NCBI GenBank assembly: GCA_004557185.1
Contig: SFEP01000047.1
Coordinates: 1 to 28,701 of the forward strand
DNA from: Bacteroidales bacterium
GTDB lineage: Bacteria > Bacteroidota > Bacteroidia > Bacteroidales > Bacteroidaceae
Reading direction: 5' to 3'
DNA length: 28,701 nt
Shown here: one piece after another, positions 8,826 to 16,210 of the stretch
How the letters are laid out: every line of letters begins with the position of its first letter
Position numbering within the stretch: the first letter of the stretch is position 1
Notes under the pieces: model-generated
Told to the model about the DNA's origin: nothing
The model's input: the letters and a program-made list of their open reading frames with translations, nothing else
The model's database searches: none
Position numbers and translations under genes: made by a program

Positions 8826-8833
8826 CAAAGGTA
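8826..8833 (-). promoter_or_regulatory. Possible -7 element for the polysaccharide operon
   Basis: On the minus strand this reads TACCTTTG, a perfect match to the Bacteroidetes -7 consensus TAnnTTTG. No TTTG or TTG lies at the usual 19-21 bp upstream, so support is partial. It would leave a leader of roughly 215 nt before upxY, a plausible substrate for UpxY-type antitermination. Confidence 0.35.
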
Positions 8834-9043
8834 AGCCTTTAATCTTAATAAGCCTAATACAATGCAATCAAATCTTACTTATTCGTGCATTTTCTATTTT
8901 CTTACTCACATTATTGCTCACTCAGTCCGTCAGTATGCAACTGATAAATAAGCCTCCTGCAACAGGATGGCGGGTCGAAGTTCCTCGATAAGGCGAAACC
9001 GTGCACAACACCGGCACTCTCGTTCCTGCAAGACACATTGTGC

Positions 9044-9131
9044 GTTGATCACGGCCGCGTGCAACGTTGATCGCGCCCGTGGGCAACGTTGCTCACGGCC
9101 ATGTGCAACGTTGCCCACGGCCATGATCAAC
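9044..9131. repeat. Array 1: four contiguous 22-bp palindromic units
   Basis: Four head-to-tail units (9044-9065, 9066-9087, 9088-9109, 9110-9131) each have the form GTTG, 14 bp, CAAC with no spacer. Each unit is an imperfect inverted repeat of 11-bp half-sites; examples are GTTGCCCACGG, GTTGATCACGG and GTTGCACATGG. The GTTG/CAAC arms are invariant, positions 5-6 and 8-9 vary, and the half-site ends are mostly CGG. It lies between the divergent upxY and dnaE genes. The same 22-bp architecture recurs at 19071-19158 and 28433-28476. Confidence 0.95.
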
Positions 9132-9145
9132 GCGCCAGAAACGTA

Positions 9146-9155
9146 GGGGGGGGGG
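9146..9155. repeat. G10 homopolymer, non-coding
   Basis: Ten consecutive G lie 14 bp after array 1 and just before TATAAAAA, 226 bp upstream of dnaE. No gene is interrupted. Length variation could alter spacing between regulatory elements in the divergent intergenic region. Confidence 0.8.
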
Positions 9156-9327
9156 TATAAAAAGAAGGGACGGTCGAACGGAGAAACGGCTTGCTGGCAT
9201 GAAAATACAAGGTAAAGTACTGAAACAACGTTTAGCAGAATTGGTGGCCTGCAAGGAATGTGCTTATTCTGGCGTAGGGTTGTCACCACAATACGGCACA
9301 TGATGTGGCACGTTGAAGCGTTTTTCG

Positions 9328-9335
9328 TATTTTTG
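9328..9335 (+). promoter_or_regulatory. Possible -7 element of the dnaE promoter
   Basis: TATTTTTG matches TAnnTTTG and ends 45 bp before the dnaE ATG. No good -33 TTTG is seen at the expected spacing; the nearest TTG (9313-9315) is too close. Assignment is tentative. Confidence 0.35.
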
Positions 9336-9380
9336 CATGCACATTCAGGTTGTAGCACCCCTATTCCCCCTTCTATCCGT

Positions 9381-12300
9381 ATGCAAGACTTCGTTCATCT
9401 TCACGTTCACACCCAATACTCTGTGCTTGACGGCCAGGCTGCTGTGCCGAAACTCGTAGACAAGGCCATTGGCGATGGCATGCGCGGCATGGCCATTACC
9501 GACCATGGCAACATGATGGGTATCAAGGAGTTTTTCAACTACACCCAGAAAGTGTGTGGCAAGGCGAAGGGTAAGGTGAAGGAAGCCGAGGAAAAACTGA
9601 AAGCTTTAAGGGATGGGACTTATACTCCGAGAACCGACAAGGACGGCAACGACCCCGATGCGGGCAAGAGTACGGAGCAACTGATTGCCGAGACAGAAAA
9701 GACGCTTGTCAAGCAACAACGCATTGCCCACTTCAAACCTATCTTCGGTTGTGAAATGTACGTGGCGCGCCGCGGCGACAAGCGGTTGAAAGAGCAGCGT
9801 GTGGACCAGAGCGGCTGGCACCTGGTGGTGCTGGCCAAGAATGAGCATGGCTACCACAACCTTATCAAACTGGTGTCGAGGGCTTGGGTTGACGGTTTCT
9901 ACATGCGTCCGCGTACCGACTTCCACGACTTGGAGGAATTTCACGAGGATCTCATTGTCTGCTCAGCCTGTCTGGGTGGCGAATTACCGCAGAAAATCAT
10001 GCACGACGACATGGCTGGTGCCGAAAAGACGGTGGCGTGGTTCAAACGGGTATTTGGCGATGATTATTACCTGGAACTGCAGCGTCACGAGGTGAAGGAT
10101 CCTGCCATACGTGCCAACCGCGACACCTTCAAAGAACAAGAGCGAGTAAACCCTATCTTGTTGGAACTGGGGCAGAAAATGGGCGTAAAGTGTATTTGTA
10201 CGAACGACTGCCACTTTGTAGATGAAGAAAACGCGGAAGCACACGACCGCCTGATTTGTTTAAGCACGGGGCGAGACCTAGACGACCCCAACCGCATGCT
10301 CTACACCAAGCAAGAGTGGTTTAAGACGCAGGCCGAGATGAACGCCGTCTTCGCCGACTTGCCCGAGGTGCTGGCCAACACATGCGAAATCTGCGATAAA
10401 ATCGAGACTTACAGCATAGACCATGCCCCCATCATGCCCAACTTTGCCATACCCGAGGACTTCGGTACTGAGGAGGGGTATAGGGCCAAATATACCGAGC
10501 AAGACCTCTTCGAAGAGTTTACCCGCGATGAGAACGGCAACGTGGTGATGAGCGAAGAGGACGGTATGGCGAAAATCAAAAAGCTCGGTGGATTCGACAA
10601 ATTGTATCGCATCAAACTGGAAGCCGACTATCTGGCCAAGTTGGCGTATGAGGGTGCACACAAGCGCTACGGCGAGCACCTAGACGCAGAAACGGAGGAG
10701 CGCATCAAGTTTGAACTGCACATCATGAAGACCATGGGTTTCCCCGGCTACTTTCTCATAGTGCAGGACTACATCCGTGCTGCCCGCGAGGACCTTGGTG
10801 TCAGTGTGGGCCCTGGCCGTGGTTCGGCTGCCGGTAGCGCCGTGGCCTATTGCCTTGGCATCACACAAATCGACCCCATACAATATGACTTGCTGTTCGA
10901 GCGTTTCCTGAACCCCGACCGTATTTCACTCCCCGATATTGACGTGGACTTCGACGACGACGGGCGCGGCAAGGTGCTGAACTGGGTAACACAGAAATAC
11001 GGTGCCGACAACGTGGCGCACATCATTACCTACGGCACCATGGCCACCAAACTGGCGCTAAAGGACGTGGCACGCGTGCAGAAACTGCCGTTGTCAACGA
11101 GCAACGCCTTGTGCAAACTCATTCCCGACAAACTGCCAGAAGGCCCCGACGGCAAGACGCCCAAGATGAACCTGCCGAACGCCATAGCCGCCATACCCGA
11201 ACTGCGCGAGGCCGAAACATCGAACGACCCGCTGCTGCGCGACACCATACGCTATGCCAAAATGCTTGAGGGTAATGTGCGCAACACTGGCGTGCATGCC
11301 TGCGGCTTCATCATCTGCCGCGACAACATTTCAGACTGGGTGCCCGTGTCGACGGCACGCGACAAGGAAACGGGTGAGGAACTGCACTGCACGCAGTACG
11401 AGGGCAAGGTAATTGAGGAAACGGGCTTGATCAAGATGGACTTCCTCGGCCTCAAGACGCTTTCTATTATTAAGGAAACGGTGGAGAATATCAAACTCTC
11501 GCTTGGCATTGACCTCGACATCGATGCCATCGATATCAACGACCCTGCCACCTACCAGCTTTACTGCGACGGCAACACCGTGGGCACGTTCCAGTTTGAG
11601 TCGCCGGGCATGCAGAAGTATCTGCGCGAACTGCAGCCCTCCACCTTTGAGGACCTCATCGCCATGAACGCCCTCTACCGCCCCGGCCCCATGCAGTACA
11701 TCCCGCAGTTCATTGCGCGCAAACACGGCAAAGAGCCCATTACCTACGACCTGCCGTGCATGGAGAAATACCTGAAAGACACTTATGGCATTACGGTGTA
11801 TCAGGAGCAGGTCATGCTGCTGTCGCGCGAGATAGCCGACTTTACCCGAGGCGAAAGCGATGCCCTGCGCAAGGCCATGGGCAAGAAACTTATTGAGAAG
11901 CTGAACCACATGTATCCCAAGTTCATAAAGGGTGGCACGGCCAATGGCCACGACCCCAAGGTGCTTGAAAAGATTTGGGATGACTGGCGCGCCTTCGCTT
12001 CGTACGCTTTCAACAAGAGCCACGCTACCTGCTACTCCTGGGTTGCTTACCAAACGGCTTACCTCAAAGCCAATTACCCCTCACAGTACATGGCGGGCGT
12101 GATGAGCCGAAGCCTGGCCGACATCTCGACGGTATCGAAACTCATGGACGAATGCAAGACGATGGGCATCAACACGCTGCGTCCCGACATCAACGAAAGT
12201 TACCTGAAGTTCAGCGTCAACCACTTGGGCGACATACGCTTTGGCTTGGGCGCCATCAAGGGTGTGGGCGAAGGCGCGGTGGCCGACATCCTGCGCGAAC

Positions 12301-13247
12301 GCAAGGCGAACGGCCCGTTCAAGTCAATCTACGACTTTGTGGAACGCGTCAACCTTTCATCCTGCAACCGCAAGAACATGGAATGCCTCGGCGTGGCAGG
12401 AGCATTCGACTGTTTCGAAGACTTGCAGCGTGAGCACTTTGTGGCAGGCACCACGAACGGGGAGTGCTTTCTGGATGCGCTCATGCAGTACGGCATCAAC
12501 TACCAGCAGGACAAGGCCACGTGCCAGATGTCGCTCTTCGGTCCTACGGAAATGCCCGAGATAGCCAAACCCGCCCCGCAGCCCGTCACCGAACGATGGG
12601 GTGACATGGAGCGCCTGAACCGGGAACGTGAACTGCTGGGCATCTACATTTCAGGCCACCCGCTCGACGAATATGCCATTGTGCTGCAGAATGTGTGCAC
12701 GGCACAGATGGCTGAAATGGCCGACCTTTCGGAACGCCTTAACCAGGACATCACTTTCGGCGGCATCGTGACATCGGTCAAGCGGGGGCAGACCAAACGA
12801 GGCAACCCCTACGGCATCGTGCGTATTGAGGACTTCAGCGGCCCCGGCGAGGTGCCACTCTTTGGCGATGAATGGGCCAGATGGAGCGGATACATGACGG
12901 AGGGCAACCCCGTCTACATCACTGCCCGCGTCAGCCCCAAGCAATGGAGGCCCGAGGAGTGGGAAGTGCGCATAGGCAAAATCGAATTTTTGCCCGACGT
13001 GAAAGACAACATCCTGAAAAGTATCACCATCAATGTGGACCTGGATGAGCTCACCACCGACAACGTGGCCCGCCTCACGGAATTGCTCCACGAAGAGGAC
13101 GGGCCCACCGAAGTCTTCATTAACGTGGTGGACAAGACACGCTCCATGCAAGTCACGCTGCAAAGCATGAAATGCCATCTGACGGTGAAGCATCAGCTCA
13201 TTAACTACCTTGACCACGAGCCGGCACTCTCTTTCAAAATCAACTAA
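9381..13247 (+). CDS. dnaE: DNA polymerase III alpha subunit
   Basis: The 1288-residue product is the replicative polymerase. The N-terminal PHP domain starts MQDFVHLHVHTQYSVLDG. The palm has PDIDVDF with catalytic Asp521 and Asp523, and the third carboxylate is Asp687 in KMDFLGLKTLSII. The fingers include NALYRPGPMQYIPQFIARK. A C-terminal OB fold is seen in ITFGGIVTSVKRGQTKRGNPYGIVRIEDF. It is longer than E. coli DnaE (1160), largely because of a charged insert at about 55-110 within the PHP domain, which is usual in Bacteroidetes. The frame is open 123 bp further upstream, but the ATG at 9381 gives the conserved N-terminus. It is probably transcribed alone; trxA has its own promoter downstream. 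Confidence 0.98.
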   Translation: MQDFVHLHVHTQYSVLDGQAAVPKLVDKAIGDGMRGMAITDHGNMMGIKEFFNYTQKVCGKAKGKVKEAEEKLKALRDGTYTPRTDKDGNDPDAGKSTEQLIAETEKTLVKQQRIAHFKPIFGCEMYVARRGDKRLKEQRVDQSGWHLVVLAKNEHGYHNLIKLVSRAWVDGFYMRPRTDFHDLEEFHEDLIVCSACLGGELPQKIMHDDMAGAEKTVAWFKRVFGDDYYLELQRHEVKDPAIRANRDTFKEQERVNPILLELGQKMGVKCICTNDCHFVDEENAEAHDRLICLSTGRDLDDPNRMLYTKQEWFKTQAEMNAVFADLPEVLANTCEICDKIETYSIDHAPIMPNFAIPEDFGTEEGYRAKYTEQDLFEEFTRDENGNVVMSEEDGMAKIKKLGGFDKLYRIKLEADYLAKLAYEGAHKRYGEHLDAETEERIKFELHIMKTMGFPGYFLIVQDYIRAAREDLGVSVGPGRGSAAGSAVAYCLGITQIDPIQYDLLFERFLNPDRISLPDIDVDFDDDGRGKVLNWVTQKYGADNVAHIITYGTMATKLALKDVARVQKLPLSTSNALCKLIPDKLPEGPDGKTPKMNLPNAIAAIPELREAETSNDPLLRDTIRYAKMLEGNVRNTGVHACGFIICRDNISDWVPVSTARDKETGEELHCTQYEGKVIEETGLIKMDFLGLKTLSIIKETVENIKLSLGIDLDIDAIDINDPATYQLYCDGNTVGTFQFESPGMQKYLRELQPSTFEDLIAMNALYRPGPMQYIPQFIARKHGKEPITYDLPCMEKYLKDTYGITVYQEQVMLLSREIADFTRGESDALRKAMGKKLIEKLNHMYPKFIKGGTANGHDPKVLEKIWDDWRAFASYAFNKSHATCYSWVAYQTAYLKANYPSQYMAGVMSRSLADISTVSKLMDECKTMGINTLRPDINESYLKFSVNHLGDIRFGLGAIKGVGEGAVADILRERKANGPFKSIYDFVERVNLSSCNRKNMECLGVAGAFDCFEDLQREHFVAGTTNGECFLDALMQYGINYQQDKATCQMSLFGPTEMPEIAKPAPQPVTERWGDMERLNRERELLGIYISGHPLDEYAIVLQNVCTAQMAEMADLSERLNQDITFGGIVTSVKRGQTKRGNPYGIVRIEDFSGPGEVPLFGDEWARWSGYMTEGNPVYITARVSPKQWRPEEWEVRIGKIEFLPDVKDNILKSITINVDLDELTTDNVARLTELLHEEDGPTEVFINVVDKTRSMQVTLQSMKCHLTVKHQLINYLDHEPALSFKIN

Positions 13248-13271
13248 AGCCCAACCCTTAAAGGCCCCGCA

Positions 13272-13292
13272 CCGCAGGCACTTGCCCTGCGG
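13272..13292 (+). terminator. Weak hairpin after dnaE
   Basis: CCGCAGG and CCTGCGG form a 7-bp perfect stem around a 7-nt loop, 24 bp after the dnaE stop. No T-tract follows, so terminator function is uncertain. Confidence 0.35.
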
Positions 13293-13342
13293 CAGGCATC
13301 AGTATGGCAAGTCATCAGGGCAACAAAGAAAAGTGCCGATCC

Positions 13343-13373
13343 TTTGCATTTCTATAGGTTTGCACTATCTTTG
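13343..13373 (+). promoter_or_regulatory. Bacteroidetes-type promoter of trxA
   Basis: TTTG at 13343-13346, a 19-bp spacer and TATCTTTG at 13366-13373 exactly match the -33/-7 consensus of the primary sigma factor in Bacteroides and relatives. The trxA ATG lies 134 bp downstream of the -7 box, giving a leader of about 125 nt. This is the clearest promoter in the window. Confidence 0.85.
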
Positions 13374-13507
13374 CACAGCGGATAAGGCACGTAAGAACGT
13401 GTAACTGGCGCAAAAGCATGAAGTAAGACAGCTTTTACGCAGCCATGCACATTGTTGCATTCCCCTTTTCCGCATCACACAATCACCTACAATCACCTTT
13501 ACACAAC

Positions 13508-13825
13508 ATGGCACAAATCATTACTGACTCCAACTACGCCGAGCTCGCAGCAGCCGGTCTTCCCCTCGTTGTCGACTTTTCAGCCACCTGGTGCGGCCCC
13601 TGCAAGAAGATTGCACCCATCATCGATGAACTCGCTGCCGAATACGAAGGCAAAGTGAACATTGGCAAATGCGATGTGGACGAGAACGACGACCTTACGG
13701 CCAAGTTCGGCATTCGCAACGTGCCCACCGTGCTCTTCATCAAGGGCGGCGAAGTGGTCGACAAGCACGTAGGTGCCGCTAAGAAGTCGGACTTCGTGGA
13801 GAAAATCGAAGCACTGCTGAAGTAG
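13508..13825 (+). CDS. trxA: Thioredoxin
   Basis: The 105-residue product is a full-length cytoplasmic thioredoxin. It has the redox-active WCGPC at residues 28-32, VDFSATWCGPCKKIAPIIDEL around it, and the cis-proline at Pro73 in NVPTVLF. It reduces protein disulfides for enzymes such as ribonucleotide reductase. The frame is open 63 bp upstream, but the ATG at 13508 gives the standard start. It has its own consensus promoter and is followed by a strong hairpin, so it is probably a monocistronic transcript. Confidence 0.97.
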   Translation: MAQIITDSNYAELAAAGLPLVVDFSATWCGPCKKIAPIIDELAAEYEGKVNIGKCDVDENDDLTAKFGIRNVPTVLFIKGGEVVDKHVGAAKKSDFVEKIEALLK

Positions 13826-13856
13826 CACTCCCTTTCTTTGGGGAATATTCCCCTGC

Positions 13857-13895
13857 GAGCCAATGTGAAAACGCAACACGTTTACACATTGGCTC
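13857..13895 (+). terminator. Strong hairpin after trxA
   Basis: GAGCCAATGTG (13857-13867) pairs perfectly with CACATTGGCTC (13885-13895). Inside the loop AAACG and CGTTT pair again after one A-A mismatch, so the stem is about 17 bp around a 5-nt loop. TTATAG follows rather than a long T-tract. A separate perfect 14-bp palindrome, GGGGAATATTCCCC (13840-13853), lies just before it. Confidence 0.7.
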
Positions 13896-13981
13896 TTATA
13901 GGTATAAAAGCCATCCATTCTGGTGAAACGCGGCCGCAGAGCAGGCTCTTGGTTTCCCTTATCACTTATACATTTTCCGTC

Positions 13982-14311
13982 ATGAGCAGTTTAGATGAAG
14001 AACTCCTGATGGATGCCGAAGAGGATGCACGCATCGTTGCACACATTCAGCAGGTATTACCACAGGAACTGAAAGAAAAGTTTACCGAGGACGACCTTTA
14101 TTACTTCCTCGACGTACTCAGCGAATACTACGTCCACAGTGGCGCACTCGATGCTCAGGCCGACGACGAGGGCTACGTGGAAATAGACGAAGAAAAGGCT
14201 GCGGCATACCTTGAAAAGACAGCCCGCAAGGACAAGGTGGGTGACTTCACAGCCGAGGACCTCCTCTTCTTTGTCGACGCGTCACTCTCCTACGATTTGT
14301 CCGAGGACTGA
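13982..14311 (+). CDS. Small acidic conserved-type protein of unknown function
   Basis: I do not recognise a named family. The 109-residue product is strongly acidic (MSSLDEELLMDAEEDARIVA at the start, SYDLSED at the end), with no signal peptide, membrane segment or cysteine cluster, so it is probably cytoplasmic. Two similar segments, FTEDDLYYFLDVLSEYY (about 35-51) and FTAEDLLFFVDASLSYD (about 90-106), suggest an internal duplication of a short helical motif. The ATG at 13982 is chosen because the upstream extension runs through the trxA terminator hairpin. The stop lies 90 bp before the TPM-domain gene. Confidence 0.75.
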   Translation: MSSLDEELLMDAEEDARIVAHIQQVLPQELKEKFTEDDLYYFLDVLSEYYVHSGALDAQADDEGYVEIDEEKAAAYLEKTARKDKVGDFTAEDLLFFVDASLSYDLSED

Positions 14312-14325
14312 CAGACACCAGCCAC

Positions 14326-14337
14326 CATTCCTTATTC
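14326..14337 (+). promoter_or_regulatory. Recurrent spacer motif CATTCCTTATTC
   Basis: This 12-mer starts 14 bp after the preceding stop codon and recurs exactly at 16161-16172 (upstream of purM) and 8619-8630 (the upxY leader, opposite sense). Here it runs into CTTATATATATAG. The function is unknown; an AT-rich translation or promoter element is possible. Confidence 0.3.
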
Positions 14338-14401
14338 CTTATATATATAGGGAAGCTTGGCTGCTTCCATTCTATAACATTCCACCCTATTCATTCAGGC
14401 T

Positions 14402-15379
14402 ATGCAGACTGCGTTTCCCCATTCGGCACCCACTCCCCGGCCACAGCGCAAGCAAGGCTTTGCCGTGGCGCGTCTTTGCCTCGTGTTGTGTTGCCTCATG
14501 TGGCTCCCGCTCACGCTATGGGCCGAAAAATGGCGGCCCGAAACACTCCCCATGGTCTACCTGCAGGATGCGCGCCGCCATGTGTGCAACCCCGACCACA
14601 TTCTCGACCCCGCCACGGTGGCCCAAGCCGACTCTCTGCTCACGGCGCTCGAACGCGACAAGGGCGTGCAGACGGTGGTGGCCGTGGTCAAGGAACTTGA
14701 GGGCGACGACCCCTATGCTTTCGGTATGGCGTTAGGCAAGCGTTACGGCATAGGCAGCAAGGAGCAACGCACGGGACTGATTATCCTGCTCGCCACTGAG
14801 GACCGCAGTTACCAAATACTCACGGGCAACGGCCTTGAAGGTACACTGCCCGATGCCCTGTGCCGCCGCATTGAGAACCGCGTGATGGTGCCTGAACTGA
14901 AGAACAAGCATTGGGATGCCGCCATTCTGCTCACCCTGCAGGCCATCGACGGCATTGTGCGCAACGACCCTACCATCACCAACCAACTGGGCGAGGACGA
15001 GGAAGACACCGCCGACATCATCGCCGGCATCATCTGCCTTGTGGTATTCATGCTCTTCCTCGTCGTAGCCATCTACTACGGCTGGCGCAGCAACCGCTGC
15101 CCCGTGTGCAAGAAAGCGCAACTCAAAATTACTCAGCGCAGAAAGGTGCGACACACGAAAACGGGTGAACGCTTCACAGAAATCACACTCACCTGTCCCA
15201 AATGCGGACACAGCCACAAGCGCCGCATCAAGGACAACGACAACCAAGGCGGCGCCTTTGCAGGCGGCATGGCAGCAGGCAGCCTCTTAGGAGGTGGCGG
15301 CGGTGGCGGCGGACGCTCCTTTGGCGGTACGTTTGGCGGCGGTTCCTTTGGTGGTGGCGGCAGTGGCGGACGCTTCTAA
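14402..15379 (+). CDS. TPM-domain membrane protein with zinc ribbon and glycine-rich tail
   Basis: The 325-residue product has a signal peptide (core ARLCLVLCCLMWLPLTLWA, about 23-41) and a TPM (YgcG-like) domain at about 55-190. A membrane span follows at about 206-226, then a cytoplasmic four-cysteine zinc-ribbon-like element (Cys233/Cys236 and Cys265/Cys268) and a tail from about 283 that is mostly Gly with Ser and Phe. TPM proteins face the periplasm. Some members were described as phosphatases, and one links to photosystem II repair in plants; the bacterial role is unclear. It precedes lemA by 103 bp, and TPM and LemA genes are paired in many bacteria, which suggests a joint membrane function. 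Confidence 0.88.
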   Translation: MQTAFPHSAPTPRPQRKQGFAVARLCLVLCCLMWLPLTLWAEKWRPETLPMVYLQDARRHVCNPDHILDPATVAQADSLLTALERDKGVQTVVAVVKELEGDDPYAFGMALGKRYGIGSKEQRTGLIILLATEDRSYQILTGNGLEGTLPDALCRRIENRVMVPELKNKHWDAAILLTLQAIDGIVRNDPTITNQLGEDEEDTADIIAGIICLVVFMLFLVVAIYYGWRSNRCPVCKKAQLKITQRRKVRHTKTGERFTEITLTCPKCGHSHKRRIKDNDNQGGAFAGGMAAGSLLGGGGGGGGRSFGGTFGGGSFGGGGSGGRF

Positions 15380-15482
15380 CCCGCAGAAGTAGCGCAGACT
15401 CCTTGCACCTTGATGCTCCTGCCACCTGCACAATGCCTCTTGCTTCAAAACACGTTATCAATCACTCTTACTATTTATCATC

Positions 15483-16076
15483 ATGACATCAAGAATTTCC
15501 AAAACCACCATCGGCATAGGCATTGCCGTGCTCGTCCTCTTCTTCATGGGCTTCTCGGGCTATAACACCCTGGTCAACCTCGACGAGGCCGCAGCCACAG
15601 CCTGGGGTAATGTGCAGACGCAATACCAGCGCCGTGCCGACCTCATCCCCTCGCTCGTCAACACCGTCAAGGGCTATGCCAAGCACGAGTCGGCCACCCT
15701 CGAAGGCGTGGTGGCTGCCCGCGCCAAGGCCACCTCGCTGCAGGTCAGCGCCGACGACCTCACGCCCGAAAAGATGAAACAGATACAGCAGGCACAGGGC
15801 GAACTCTCACAGGCCATCGGCCGCCTGCTCATGATTACAGAGAATTACCCTGACCTCAAAGCCAGCGAGAACTTCAGCGAATTGCAGGCACAACTTGAGG
15901 GAACGGAGAACCGTATCAACGAGAGCCGCCAGCTCTACAACAAGAGCGTGCAGGAGTACAACCAGACCGTGCGCCGCTTCCCCTCGAACATCATTGCCAC
16001 GCTCTGCGGCTTTGACAAGCGTACCCTTTTCGAAGCCGACGCCGCCGCACAGAAAGCGCCCACTGTCGAGTTCTGA
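15483..16076 (+). CDS. lemA: LemA family protein
   Basis: The 197-residue product has one N-terminal membrane helix (about 9-27, IGIAVLVLFFMGFSGYNTLV) and the LemA helical bundle. The bundle includes AWGNVQTQYQRRADLIPSLV, AYPDLKAS-like NYPDLKASENFSELQAQLEG (about 120-139) and TENRINESRQLYNKSVQEYN, ending in RFPSNIIATLCGF. The molecular role of LemA is not established. It lies downstream of the TPM-domain gene, the usual partner, and is followed by a strong hairpin, so TPM and lemA probably form one unit. Confidence 0.95.
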   Translation: MTSRISKTTIGIGIAVLVLFFMGFSGYNTLVNLDEAAATAWGNVQTQYQRRADLIPSLVNTVKGYAKHESATLEGVVAARAKATSLQVSADDLTPEKMKQIQQAQGELSQAIGRLLMITENYPDLKASENFSELQAQLEGTENRINESRQLYNKSVQEYNQTVRRFPSNIIATLCGFDKRTLFEADAAAQKAPTVEF

Positions 16077-16083
16077 CCCACAT

Positions 16084-16117
16084 GCCGCACACCTTGCACA
16101 AGCGCCGGGTGTGCGGC
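16084..16117 (+). terminator. Hairpin after lemA
   Basis: GCCGCACACC (16084-16093) and GGTGTGCGGC (16108-16117) form a perfect 10-bp stem with a 14-nt loop, 7 bp after the lemA stop. It is followed by CCTTTCATATT, with no long T-tract. Confidence 0.6.
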
Positions 16118-16210
16118 CCTTTCATATTCCCCACTCCGAGGACCGCACCTTGTGGTTTCTCATTCCTTATTCATATAGCAAACAACCAGCATACATCTAC
16201 CGCAATCCCC

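Larger units (their letters stand above)
8603..9380. other. Divergent intergenic region between upxY and dnaE
   Basis: These 778 bp contain no supportable gene. The left part (8603-8900) is AT-rich and should hold the upxY promoter and leader. The middle (9044-9131) is a tandem palindrome array, followed by a G10 tract and a TATAAAAA stretch. The right part has a -7 type element for dnaE. Short frames on either strand here have no recognisable product, and one of them runs through the repeat array. Confidence 0.7.

Noticed and set aside
8654..8991. Small plus-strand frames upstream of dnaE
   Set aside because: They lie in the likely upxY leader/promoter region, show no conserved features and have no credible start context.
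9044..9131. CRISPR array
   Set aside because: The 22-bp units abut with no spacers, the units are themselves palindromes, and no cas genes are present. The same holds for 19071-19158 and 28433-28476.
8930..9358. 142-codon minus-strand frame
   Set aside because: It runs through the palindrome array and the G10 tract, has no recognisable product, and looks like chance openness.
11331..12053. 240-codon minus-strand frame
   Set aside because: It is antisense to the dnaE catalytic region.
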